Of a stretch of DNA of 64,000 bases, positions 11,270-20,437 are shown piece by piece. The position numbers and the translations under genes were made by a program. Origin of the DNA: Streptomyces sp. P3. Lineage in GTDB: Bacteria > Actinomycetota > Actinomycetes > Streptomycetales > Streptomycetaceae. The stretch lies in NCBI GenBank assembly GCA_016893485.2, contig JAFEKX020000001.1:1488001-1552000 (forward strand), given 5' to 3'. Under the pieces are notes generated by a model, which was not told the origin of the DNA, ran no database searches, and saw nothing but the letters and a program-made list of their open reading frames with translations. How positions within the stretch are numbered: position 1 is the stretch's first letter; every line of letters begins with the position of its first letter.

Positions 11270-12497
11270 ATGACCGAGGAGACCACCACGCTGACCGGCC
11301 AGGCCCCGCCCCCGTCCGGGACTGGCCCCCGCTCGATCTGACCGGGACGGAGTTCGACCCGGTCCTCGCGGAGCTGATGCGCGAGGGCCCGCTGACCCGG
11401 ATCCGGCTGCCGCACGGCGAGGGCTGGGCGTGGCTGGCGACCCGCTACGACGACGTGAAGATGATCACCAACGATCCGCGGTTCGGCCGCGCGGAGGTCA
11501 CCACACGTCAAGTGACGCGCATGGCACCGCACTTCAAGCCCCGCCCGGGGTCACTGGCGTTCGCCGACCAGCCGGACCACAACCGGCTGCGCAAGGCGAT
11601 CGCGGGCGCGTTCACGGTCGGTGCGATGAAGCGGCTGCGGCCCCGCGCGCAGGCACTGCTCGACACGCTCGTCGACGGGGTCGTGGCGGACGGACCTCCG
11701 GCGGACCTGATCGAACGGGTCCTGGAGCCCTTCCCGATCGCCGTGGTCAGCGAGGTGATGGGGTGCCGGACGCGGACCGTGAGCAGGTGCACGCGTGGAC
11801 CCGGCAGATCATCTCCACGTCCGGCGGCGCGGAGGCCGCCGACCGCGCCAAGCAGGGCATGTACGCGTGGATCACGGACACGATCCGCGCCCGCGCCGAC
11901 AGCGACGGCACCGACGTGTACTCCCTGCTGGGCGGTGCCGTGGCCCGCGGCGAGATCAGCGAGGAGGAGGCGTCCGGTGTGGCGGGCCCGCTCCAGATCG
12001 GCGGGGAGGCGGTCACCCACAACTGCGGCCAGATGCTGTACCTGATGCTCACCCGCCCCGACCTGCTGGACCGCCTGCGCGCCCAACCCGAGTGCAGGGA
12101 GGCCGCGTTGGACGAACTCCTGCGGTTCATCCCGCACCGCTCGTCGGTCGGTCTGGCCCGAATCGCCCTGGAGGACGTCGAGTTGCACGGCCTGCGCATC
12201 AGCGCGGGCGATCCGGTCTACGTCTCCTACCTCGCCGCCAACCGCGACCCGGCCGTCTTCCCTGACCCGGACGTCATCGACGTGGACCGCGATCCCAACC
12301 CGCACCTGGCCCTCGGCAACGGCTCGCACTACTGCACCGGCGCCGTCCTGGCCCGCCTGCAGACCGAACTCCTCGTCGACACGCTGCTGGACCGGCTCCC
12401 CGGGCTCCAACTCGCCGTCCCCGCCGAGGAGATCGTCTGGCGCCGGAAGACGATGATCCGGGGACCGCAGACACTGCCGGTGACCTGGCAGCCGTAG
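11270..12497 (+). CDS. Cytochrome P450 (two frame errors)
   Basis: Soluble bacterial heme monooxygenase of about 409 residues. From the ATG at 11270 (MTEETTTLTGQ) one base is missing near 11313 and another near 11764; with both restored the frame runs to the stop at 12497 and the length is a multiple of three. Features: the substrate-proximal helix with DQPDHNRLRK, the ExxR motif in DELLRF, and the heme loop ALGNGSHYCTGAV with the Cys ligand. Two positions are unusual: the I-helix reads IGGEAVTHN where AGHETT is normal, and the heme loop has Leu where Phe is normal. Starts 67 bases after the amidohydrolase gene and is probably co-transcribed. The substrate is unknown. Confidence 0.88.
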
Positions 12498-12571
12498 CGC
12501 CGAGCGCGAGAACGAATGCCGTGCGCGAGAGCGGGTGACTCAGACCCGACACCCGCCCCGCGCACCGCGGT

Positions 12572-13123
12572 TCACGCCCGCAGCCACTCCGTGACGACGA
12601 CCTCCCCGCCCGCCCGCAGCCGTAGCGCGAAGGGGCCGGTCGGGGGTGCGTCGCTGGCGAAGCGGCCCAGGGCGTCGGCCGTGAGGGTGGTGGGGCGCAG
12701 TGCCTGGGGGCCGTTCAGGACCTCGATGCCGGCCGGCTGGGGTGGCATCACCTGGCCCATCAGTCCCTCGCTCGTCACCTCCACGTCGATGCTGAGGTCG
12801 CCCGCCGTGAAGGTCAGCATGCGGGGCACGTCCACGGCCCCTCTGACCGGGATCGCGTCGATGAGCGAGTCGAAGGTCAGCTCCGCGAGCCGGGCGTCCA
12901 TGTCGTACAACGCGTAGGCGTCCATGGCGAGTTGACGGAGGTCGGCGGGAACCGGGTCCAGGATGGCGGCGGCCTGACGCAGCTCCTCCTCCAGGAGGCT
13001 GTCGTCGAACTCCCCGACGCCGTCGCCCGGTTCGTCCTCGGGGCTGGTCAACTCGTCCTCACCCAAGGGGTCCTCGCCGAAGGTCTCGAACGGGTCGTAG
13101 CCGTCGTCGTGCATGCCGTTCAC
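12572..13123 (-). CDS. Small acidic protein coupled to sigma factor gene (putative regulator)
   Basis: 183-residue cytoplasmic protein of unknown function. The first 40 residues are strongly acidic (Asp/Glu rich), the middle is helical (LRQLAMDAYALYDMDARLAEL), and the last about 90 residues look like a small beta-sandwich ending VVVTEWLRA. The GTG start overlaps the stop of the sigma factor gene in a GTGA arrangement, which implies translational coupling. I recall similar proteins beside sigma factor, subtilase and CHAT genes in other actinomycetes, but could not check. A role as an anti-sigma or adaptor factor is an inference from context. Confidence 0.72.
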   Translation of the reverse strand: MNGMHDDGYDPFETFGEDPLGEDELTSPEDEPGDGVGEFDDSLLEEELRQAAAILDPVPADLRQLAMDAYALYDMDARLAELTFDSLIDAIPVRGAVDVPRMLTFTAGDLSIDVEVTSEGLMGQVMPPQPAGIEVLNGPQALRPTTLTADALGRFASDAPPTGPFALRLRAGGEVVVTEWLRA

Positions 13124-13693
13124 ACCGCCCCCGGGCGTCGAGTCGGGCCCGCAGCCGGCGCAGACAGCGCTGGCGCATCGGACCGATGCTGCCGACGGCG
13201 ATACCCAGGCCGGCGGACACCTCCTGATAGCTGGGCGGCGGCGAGGCCATCAGCACCCGCAGCAACTGCCTGCAGCGCTCGCCCAGTTCCTCGAACTCCT
13301 GCCACAGCCGCCGGATGCGCTCGGCGTCCGAAGCCGCCTCCTCCGAGTCGATCAGCGACTGCTCGGGGTGCGCTCCTCGCTCATGCGGTCGAGGAGTTGG
13401 GGATCGTCGGTGGGCATGAGCCGCCGTAGGCTCTTGATCACTTTCAGGCATTCGTTGCGTGCCGTGCTGGCGAGCCAGGAGCCTGCCTTCTCGGGTTCGC
13501 GGATGCGCCGCAGATGCTGGGCGAAGCGGAACCACACGGTCTGGTACACCTCGTGGCCGTCGGCGTCGGAGAGCCGGTGCGCGCGCACCACGGACCAGAC
13601 CAGTGGGCTGAGCCCCTCCACGAGCGCCTTCCAGGCCGCCGCGTCGCCGTCGACGGCGGACTGGACGAGCGCGCCGACTTCTGCACGGTCCAC
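13120..13693 (-). CDS. Sigma-70 family (ECF-like) RNA polymerase sigma factor (two frame errors)
   Basis: Alternative sigma factor of about 191 residues. Region 2 is seen in LVWSVVRAHRLSDADGHEVYQTVWFRFAQHL, written here in parts: VWSVVRAHRL then DADGHEVYQTVWFRF; region 4 is seen in RCRQLLRVLMASPPPSY and IGPMRQRCLRRLRARLDA. One base is missing near 13373 (CACCCCGAG) and one near 13131 (CCCCCGGG). Restoring both puts the stop TGA at 13120-13122, exactly overlapping the GTG start of the next gene. The GTG at 13693 is chosen for the GAGGGG upstream. It is the first gene of a sigma/small protein pair, adjacent to a subtilase and a CHAT protease gene. Confidence 0.85.
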
Positions 13694-13751
13694 GGTGCCA
13701 CCCCTCGTGTACGGCATGTCATCGTACGCCGTGGAGGGATGGTTCCGGCCG

Positions 13752-15187
13752 TCATGCCGGAGGGGAGAGCGGTACGACGGGGACCGGGCGCCAGGTCGGC
13801 GGGCGCAGCGCCGGTACATGCGCCCCGCGCACTTCGGCGTACTCGGTGTTCCCCGTGAGGAGTTGGGTACGGGCCACGCGCGCGTCGGTCTCCTTGTTCG
13901 CGGTCATGAAGGCGGCGACCATGCCGGCGGCGACGGGTGCGGCGAACGAGGTGCCGCTCCAGCGGGCAAGCCCCTCGAAGGTCACCTGGTCCGGGTCGCC
14001 CGGCTCGGCTTCCCGGCCTGGCTCAACACGCCCTTGTGGGCGGGCGATTGGCAGGTGCAGGCGTAGGTGAAGCCGAACCGGCAGGCGTCGTAGGTGGTGT
14101 GCTGGTAGGCGTACGGCACGGGCGCCTCGAAGCCGGTGAGGGGGCCGACGAGCCGCTCGCCGGGGGCGTAGGCCTTGACCCAGGCGCCGTGGTTGCTGAA
14201 GCAGGCGCCGAACTCGCCGTCGCCGCGCAGCGCGCCGACCGAGAGGACGACGTCCTGGTAGTCGGGCAGGTCGGCGTAGGCGGCGGGCCAGAACGGGGTG
14301 GCGCTGGCGTTGTTGCCCGCCGCAGCGACGAGGAGGGTGCGCCGGCCGCGCAGGGCCTGCATGAAGCCCCTCGACACCGAGGAGTCCGTCGGTACGGCCG
14401 TTCGACGTGCCGGCGGAGAGGCTGATGACGTCGGGCCAGCCGTGCTCGTCGACCGCGGCGAACAGCGCCTCGCCGAAGTCGGATTCGAGGATGGCGCCCG
14501 CGTCGTTGAGAGTGTTGCGGACGGTGACCTCGGTGTTGGGCGAGACGGCCGCGACGAGTCCGGCGATGAACGTGCCGTGTCCTACGTACTGTTGGAGCAC
14601 TCCCGCGTCGTCGGTCTCCCTGATCTGGGCGTCGCCCTGGACGTGGGCGAGCAGCGGGTAGGACCGGTAGTCGTGCATGAGGCCGGTGTCGATGACGAGG
14701 ACGCCCACGGCGGTGTCCGCGTCGTAACCGGCTTCCGCCGGGGCCGGGTTGGCGCCCTCGGCGAGCGGGGCGGGCACCGGCTCGTCGCCGGGGCAGGCGT
14801 TCACCGCGATGGACACCACGTGGTTGCGGCTGATCAGCCGGCGTCCGGCACGACCCTCCGGTTCGCGCAGGGCGCGCAGCGCGTTGGCCACGGCGTGGTC
14901 GCCGCTCCGGTCGCCGATGCCCGGGTCGCCGACCTGGATGCGGGTGATGCCGGAGCGGTTGGTCTCGGGGCTCGCGCGGCGGACGGAGTCCTCGCTGAGG
15001 CCGGTGGCCGCGGTGAAGTGCGTGCGGACGGTGTCCTCGACGAGGCGGGCCTCCTCGCCGTCGCGGGCGAGCACGACGCCCTTCTCGTAGAAGAACTCGG
15101 CGGAGTCGTCCGGCCCCATCGCCAGGGGACGTCGGGCATCGAGCGCTGGATCTGGTCGAACTGCTCGTGGAATCGCTGTGGCGCCAT
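13752..15187 (-). CDS. S8 subtilisin-like serine protease, cytoplasmic (three frame errors)
   Basis: Subtilase of about 478 residues. The ATG at 15187 has an excellent GGAGGAA upstream. The first about 170 residues form a prodomain-like region (FFYEKGVVLARDGEEARLVED...), then the catalytic triad: Asp in VGVLVIDTGL, His in GHGTFIAGLV, Ser in SGTSFAAPVAAGM. The AAAGNNAS segment of the oxyanion region lies between. One base is missing near 15112 (ATGGGGCC), 14370 and 14027, each in a G/C run, and all three together restore one frame. There is no signal peptide or membrane segment, so it is expected to act inside the cell. Divergent from the CHAT gene (101-base gap) and next to the sigma factor. 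Confidence 0.87.
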
Positions 15188-15288
15188 GGCGTGTTCCTCC
15201 CACTGCGGCGGCGGTCGTCAATCAGAGCCGCCGGACCGCTACTTGATACAGCACCGAACCTGTGAGGTCTGCACCAGGGACCACTAGG

Positions 15289-17901
15289 ATGCGCGGAGTG
15301 ACTGCGGGAAGCGACTCGGTTCTCGAACTGCTGCCGATGGTGTTCGCGGCGCCGGGCGAGGCGCTGGCCGGTGCGCGGGAGGTGCTCGACGGCGATCCGA
15401 CGCCGTTCCGGGCCTCCGTGGCGCACCATGTGATCGGCATCTGGCAGCGGGACTTCGGCGACATCCGGCTCGCCCTGCACCATCTGCGGCGGGCCCGTGA
15501 CCTGGCGGCCCGCGCGGACTCGGCGGAGCGTGAGGCGGACGTCCTCGGCACGCTCGGCGTGGCCCTGGTGCACGCGGGCCGTACCCGGCAGGGCCTGGAG
15601 GCCTTCGAGCGGGGCATCGCGCGCGGCACGGGGCAGACCCGGGCGCGCGTGCTGTACCGGCGGGCGTACGTCTGGTGGGTGCTGGGCCGGCACCCCGAGG
15701 CACTCGAGGACGTACGACGGGCAATTGCCGTGCTGCGGCAGGCGGATGACGTCATCTGGATCGCGCGGGCGCTCACCCTGCGCGCGACCGTGCATCTCGC
15801 GCTCGGCGCGGTGGACCGGGCCGATGCCGACTTCACGGCGGCCGAGCGGCTGTGGGAGACCACCGGCCAGGAGCACGACAAGGCGGACGCGGTGGAGAGC
15901 CGGGGCCTGGCCGCGTTCCGGTCGGGCGACATCCCGGTGGCGCTCCAACTCCTGGACGAGGCCGAGGAGATGTACGCCAAGCTGGCCACGCCGACGTTCA
16001 TGCTCACCATCCGCCGCTGCGAGGTGCTGATGAGCGCGGGCCTGGCCGGGGAGGCGCTGACGCACGCGGACGCGGCGGTACGGCTGCTCGACGGCATCGG
16101 CGGACAGTCCACCCGCAAGGCCGAGTTGCTGCTCGTCGCCGCCCGGGCCGCCCGGCTCGCGGACGATCCGCACACGGCGATCGCCCGCGCGGCCGTGGCG
16201 GTACGGCTGTTCGCCGCACAGCGCCGCACCTGGTGGGAGACGCATGCCCGACTGGTGCTGATCGAGGCGAGGTTGGCGGCCGGGCGGGCGTCGGGGCGGC
16301 TGGTGGCGGACGCCGCCGCGGTGGCCGACCGGCTGGCCGCGTTCGGCTCACCGTCCGCGCCGGAGGCGTCGCTTCTGGCGGGCCGGATCGCCCTCGCCCT
16401 GGGCTGGACGGCGGACGCGGAACGGCACTTGGCGGTGGCCGCGCGCAGCAGACACGGCGGCCCGCCGCTGGCCCGGATGACGGGCTGGGCGGCGCAGGCG
16501 CTGCGCGCGCAGGCGGCGGGCTCCGGTCGCGGGGTCCTGGAGGCGTGCCGCCGCGGCCTCGACGTGCTCGACGATCACCGTACGACCCTGGGCGCCTCGG
16601 AGTTGAGGGCGCGGGCGACGGCACAGGGCGCGGAGCTGGCGGCACTGGCCCAGCGGGCGAGCCTGGCCTCCGGCGGTCCGCGCCGCCTCCTCGTCTGGAG
16701 CGAACGCTGGCGGGCGACGGCCCTGTCCACTCCGCCCACCAGGCCTCCCTCCGACCCGGCCCTGCTCAGCGGCCTGACGGCGTTCCGGGAGATCGCCGCC
16801 CGCGCGGAGGAGGCCCGCATGGAGGGCCACCCGGTACCGGCCCTGGAACGTGAACAGCGGCGCCTGGAACGGGAGATCCGCTCCCGCACCCTCCACATGC
16901 GCGGCGACGCCCCCGGCGAGGGCGACCGCTTCGACCCGACTCGCCTGCTGGCACGCCTCGGTGAGGGCCGACTCGTCGAACTCGCCGTGGTGGACGGCCG
17001 CGTGCACGTCCTGCTCTGCGGCGACGGCCGCGTCCGCCGCTTCGAGACGGGCCTGCTCGCGGAGGCGATGGCGGAGGCGGAACACATCCAGGCGGGTCTA
17101 CGGCGCCTGGCGCACCCCGGGGCGGAGGCGCGGCTCCCGGTGGTGGAGGCGGCGGGCCGTCACCTGGAGGAACTCCTCCTGGGCGACGCGGCACGGCACT
17201 TGGGCTCAGGACCGGTGGTCGTGGTCCCGCCGGGCCGACTCCACCGTGTCCCCTGGGCGTTGCTGCCCTCGCTGCGCGACCGCGTCCTCAGCGTGTCGCC
17301 GTCGGCGGGCAGTTGGCTGCGCGCGCTGGACACCGAACCGCCGTCGGGCGGCCGGCACGTCCTGGTGCGCGGCCCGGGTCTGGCGACGGGCGGCGCGGAG
17401 GTCCCGGACCTCGCCGACCAGTACGGCAGGCCCACGATCCTGGAACACGACGACGCCGAAGTCCCGCGTGTACTGGCCGAGTTGGACGGCGCGACACTGG
17501 CCCATATCGCGGCCCACGGCACGTTCCGCGCGGACAGTCCCCTGTTCTCGTCCCTCCGTATGGCCGATGGTCCGCTCATCGTCCACGACTTCGAGCGCGC
17601 CTCGCCCGCAGCCCGTACCGCATCATCCTCTCCAGCTGCGACACGGCCCGCCTCGCGTCGGTCGGCGCGGACGAACTCCTCGGCCTGGTCACGGCGTTGC
17701 TCCCCTGGGCACGGCAGGCGTCATCGCGAGCAGCGCCCCGGTCAACGACGCGGCGGTCGTCCCCTGATGCTGTCCCTCCACAAGGGGCTGAGCACGGGCC
17801 TGTCCCTGGCGGAGGCGTTGCGTGACGCCCGGGCGGCGCTGCCCGGGGACGCGGTGCACCAGGCGACGGGGTGGGCGTTCTCGGCGTTCGGGGCGGCTTG
17901 A
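15289..17901 (+). CDS. TPR-CHAT domain protein, caspase-like protease (three frame errors)
   Basis: Protein of about 870 residues: the first about 500 residues are tetratricopeptide-like helical repeats (many A-x-x-x-A-x-x-L helices), and the last about 280 form a CHAT domain, the caspase/separase-related cysteine protease fold. The catalytic His lies in LAHIAAHGTFRADSPLFS and the catalytic Cys in IILSSCDTARLA, followed by the typical GADELLGL and GTAGVIASSAPVNDAA. Both residues are present, so it should be active. Bases are missing near 17607, 17705 and 17765; after the third the frame resumes LMLSLHKGLSTGLSLAEAL to the stop. The start may be the ATG at 15289 or the GTG at 15298. No membrane segment. 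Divergent from the subtilase. Confidence 0.87.
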   Translation: MRGVTAGSDSVLELLPMVFAAPGEALAGAREVLDGDPTPFRASVAHHVIGIWQRDFGDIRLALHHLRRARDLAARADSAEREADVLGTLGVALVHAGRTRQGLEAFERGIARGTGQTRARVLYRRAYVWWVLGRHPEALEDVRRAIAVLRQADDVIWIARALTLRATVHLALGAVDRADADFTAAERLWETTGQEHDKADAVESRGLAAFRSGDIPVALQLLDEAEEMYAKLATPTFMLTIRRCEVLMSAGLAGEALTHADAAVRLLDGIGGQSTRKAELLLVAARAARLADDPHTAIARAAVAVRLFAAQRRTWWETHARLVLIEARLAAGRASGRLVADAAAVADRLAAFGSPSAPEASLLAGRIALALGWTADAERHLAVAARSRHGGPPLARMTGWAAQALRAQAAGSGRGVLEACRRGLDVLDDHRTTLGASELRARATAQGAELAALAQRASLASGGPRRLLVWSERWRATALSTPPTRPPSDPALLSGLTAFREIAARAEEARMEGHPVPALEREQRRLEREIRSRTLHMRGDAPGEGDRFDPTRLLARLGEGRLVELAVVDGRVHVLLCGDGRVRRFETGLLAEAMAEAEHIQAGLRRLAHPGAEARLPVVEAAGRHLEELLLGDAARHLGSGPVVVVPPGRLHRVPWALLPSLRDRVLSVSPSAGSWLRALDTEPPSGGRHVLVRGPGLATGGAEVPDLADQYGRPTILEHDDAEVPRVLAELDGATLAHIAAHGTFRADSPLFSSLRMADGPLIVHDFERASPAARTASSSPAATRPASRRSARTNSSAWSRRCSPGHGRRHREQRPGQRRGGRPLMLSLHKGLSTGLSLAEALRDARAALPGDAVHQATGWAFSAFGAA

Positions 17902-17981
17902 GCGGGGCGGGCGGGGGAGGACGCGGGGCGGGTGACGTTGCGGGCCGGGTGAGGTCGGGGATCGGGGGCCCGTGCGCGGAG

Positions 17982-18135
17982 TGATCAGCGGAGCCCGGGC
18001 ACGACACGGGGTGATCAGCGCCGAGTCCGGACACCGCGCGGGGTGGTCAGCAGAGCCCGGTCGCGACGCGGAGTGATCAACGCCGAGCCCGGACACCACG
18101 CGGGGCAATCAGCTGACCCCGGACGCGACAGGAGC
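17982..18135. repeat. Degenerate tandem repeat, alternating 30- and 32-base units
   Basis: Five units begin with TGATCAGC or a close variant at 17982, 18012, 18044, 18074 and 18106. Units 1, 3 and 5 are 30 bases and units 2 and 4 are 32 bases, giving a higher-order period of 62. Each unit continues with a GAGCCCGG-like core and a GACAC/GCGACGCGG tail. It lies in a 533-base gap (17902-18434) between the convergent CHAT and LuxR genes, where no gene is supported. Confidence 0.8.
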
Positions 18136-18188
18136 GGTCCGGCTTCGCCCACCCAGCACCGCCCGGCACCGCTCGGTCGGCACCGCTC

Positions 18189-18317
18189 GGCACCGCTCCA
18201 CCCAGCTCGGCACCGCTCAGCCTGACCCGGCCCCGCCTGCTCGGTCCTGCCCGGCACCGCTCTACCCAGCTCGGCACCGCCCGGCCCTGCCCGGCCCTGC
18301 CCTGCTCGGGCCCGCCC
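18189..18317. repeat. Tandem duplication of about 64 bases built from GGCACCGCTC steps
   Basis: Two copies (18189-18252 and 18253-18317) start with GGCACCGCTC(C/T)ACCCAGCTC and then GGCACCGC(T/C)C; shorter copies of GGCACCGCTC also occur just upstream from about 18155. It follows the first repeat tract in the same intergenic gap. The composition is extremely C rich on this strand. Confidence 0.75.
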
Positions 18318-18434
18318 CGCCTCACCGGCGCCCCAGAAGCGTGCCGAAGTACCCCCAAACGTACGGCAGTTCAGCCCGGGCCGCGCTCCCGGCCCACACT
18401 CCCGGCGGCGCGGATCCGCCCCGGTCGAACCCCC

Positions 18435-20343
18435 TCACGCCGACTGCGCCGCAGGCAGTTCCACCAGCCACGGCAGTGTGCCGCGGTCGCTCGCGCCGAG
18501 GCGGGCGTAGGCGCTGTAGAGGTGGTTGCCGACCGTGCGGACGGAGAGGGTGAGGCGGTCGGCGATCTGGCGGTTGCTGAGGCCTGCGGCGGCGAGGGTG
18601 ACGATCTGGCGCTGGCGGGCGGTGAGTTCGCCCAGGACCAGGCCGGACAGAGCCGGGGTGCGGGCGCCCTGGCAGCGCCGGGCGAGGGCGACCGCGCGGG
18701 TGCGGGACATGCGGGCGGCGCGCGGGTCTCGGTGGGCGCGGACGGCCTGGGCGTGTGCCTCGGCGGCGAACAGCAGGAAGCCGCGCTGCTCCAACTCCCC
18801 TGCCACCCGGTCCAGTGCGGGTCCGTCGCCGTCGACCAACGCCTCCGCGTGCCGGGCGAGGACGGCCGGTCCGTCGCCGGGCAGCCGGGCGAGGCGGCCC
18901 GCGACGCGCTCGGGAGCGCCGAGGCGTACGGCGTCGTAGAGGACGTAGGCGGCGGGCCTGCCGTCCTCGACGGCGGTGGTGCGCAGTTCCTCCTCGTCCC
19001 TGCGCCGGCTGGGTGCCAGCGCCTCGGCCACGGTCGCGCGCGCCGACTCCACGTCGCCGCGGGCCGCCGCGAGCCAGCCGCCCGCGTCGTCGGAGGCGGG
19101 GCGGGTCAGCGCCTCGTCGGCGGCCGGCACGTCGCCCGACTGGGCTGCGGCCAGGGCGAGTTCGGCCGCGCAGGCCCGGTTGCCCGCGGCCTCCCGCAGT
19201 CCTTCGCGCGCCCAGGCAGCCGCCTCGCGCAGCTCACCCCGCAACCGCGCGAACCGGGCGCGGACGGCGGCGTACGCGGCCGGAACCGGTGCGCCCTCCG
19301 CGACCAGCCACTCCCCACGGGCGTCGGCAGCGGGCGTACGTCGGTGCGGTCGATGCGGTCGGACAGCGCGGCCCGTTCGGCCGCGAGGGCCGGGGCGCAC
19401 TGGTCCGGGGTGCGGGCGAGCCGGCGGGCCCGGAGCCGCCCGGCGGCTGCGCGCAGCGCGGGGCCGTGCAGCGGGTGGGCCAGGCGGACGCCGCCCTGGT
19501 CGTCGACGTGGACCAGGGCCTCGGTCTCCAGGCGTTCGAGGACGTCGAGGTCGAAGTCGTCGAGCGAGGACGCCAACGGCTCGGCGAACGCGAGGCGTTC
19601 GAGGATCTCGCGCTCCTCCGGGCCGGTGTGGTCGAGGACTTGCGCGGTGCGCTCGCGGACCGTCGCGGTGACCGGCACCGGGCCGCGCCACGCCCACTCG
19701 TCGGAGTCGGTGGCCCGGGTGAGCAGCCCGCGCTCGCGCACCGCGCCGAACAGGTCGCGCAGCAGCCGCAGATCACCCTGGCAGAGGCGGTTCAGCCGGT
19801 TCACGGTGAGGGCGTCCAGCGGGCCGCCCGCGCCCACCGCGAGCAACTGGGCCGTCTCCTCCCGAGGCAGCGGCTCCAGTGCGAGGCGCGGCAGCAACTC
19901 CCCGTCCACAGCCGCGATACGGCGCCGGGCACGGGCTCGCCGTCGGCCACCACGACCACCAGGCGGGTCCGGGAGTGCACGGCGAGCTGGTGCACGAGCG
20001 CGGCCGAGGAGTCGTCAAGGAGATGGGCGTCGTCCACCAGCAACAGCCGCACACCTGAGAGGAGTTGGACCGCGCGGTGCAGGGAGACGCTTTCGGGGAG
20101 CAGGTGCGCGAACGCGGCGAAGGGCAGCCCACGGGTCTCGGGTGTCCCGGTGACCTTGGCGCAGTCGCTGCCCCGGACGGCCTCGGTCACCAGCCGGGTC
20201 TTGCCCCGGCCGGCCGGACCGGTCACCACGATGCCGTGTCGTCCGGCCGCCAACGAACCCCTGACCAGCTCCAGTTCGTCCTGCCTGCCGGTGAACGGCC
20301 AGGGCAGTTCCAGGGTCTTCGCGTCCTGTTCGAAAGTCATCAC
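18435..20343 (-). CDS. LuxR-family regulator with N-terminal AAA ATPase (LAL-like, two frame errors)
   Basis: Transcription regulator of about 636 residues. The N terminus carries a P-loop (GPAGRGKTRL) and Walker B (RLLLVDDAHLLDD); the middle is helical with TPR-like repeats; the C terminus is a LuxR helix-turn-helix ([36 protein letters not shown]). One base is missing at each of two CTCCCC contexts, near 19903 and 19316; both restored give one frame. It is small for the LAL group (usually about 900 residues). Start codons GTG 20343 and ATG 20340 are adjacent, without a clear ribosome binding site, so the transcript may be leaderless. Divergent from the astacin-like protease across a nested palindrome. 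Confidence 0.86.
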
Positions 20344-20351
20344 GCAGATAT

Positions 20352-20402
20352 GAGTCCGGCTACTCAGCCCTGATACAGGGTGACTTGAGTAGCCCTCGAC
20401 TC
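20352..20402. promoter_or_regulatory. Nested palindrome in the luxR/protease divergent promoter
   Basis: Three concentric inverted repeats lie in the 94-base gap between the divergent luxR-type and protease genes: outer GAGTC (20352) / GACTC (20398), middle GGCTACTCA (20358) / TGAGTAGCC (20386), inner CCCTG (20368) / CAGGG (20376) around ATA. The layout fits an operator for a dimeric regulator, probably the adjacent LuxR protein. Confidence 0.6.
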
Positions 20403-20437
20403 AGGCGCCCGGGAACGGTCGACGGCAATCTGGTCGC

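Noticed and set aside
11270..12497. Part of a conservon (roadblock/GTPase/P450 locus)
   Set aside because: No roadblock, histidine-kinase-like, DUF742 or GTPase gene is adjacent.
10390..12497. RiPP or cyclodipeptide cluster around the P450
   Set aside because: No precursor peptide, cyclodipeptide synthase or radical SAM gene was found in the neighbouring gaps.
13120..17901. Programmed ribosomal frameshifting in the sigma, subtilase and CHAT genes
   Set aside because: The same kind of one-base loss in C/G runs is found in about fifty unrelated places in the window, so a common read error is the simpler explanation.
17982..18135. CRISPR array
   Set aside because: Units are degenerate and directly adjacent, with no unique spacers of constant length, and no cas genes are near.
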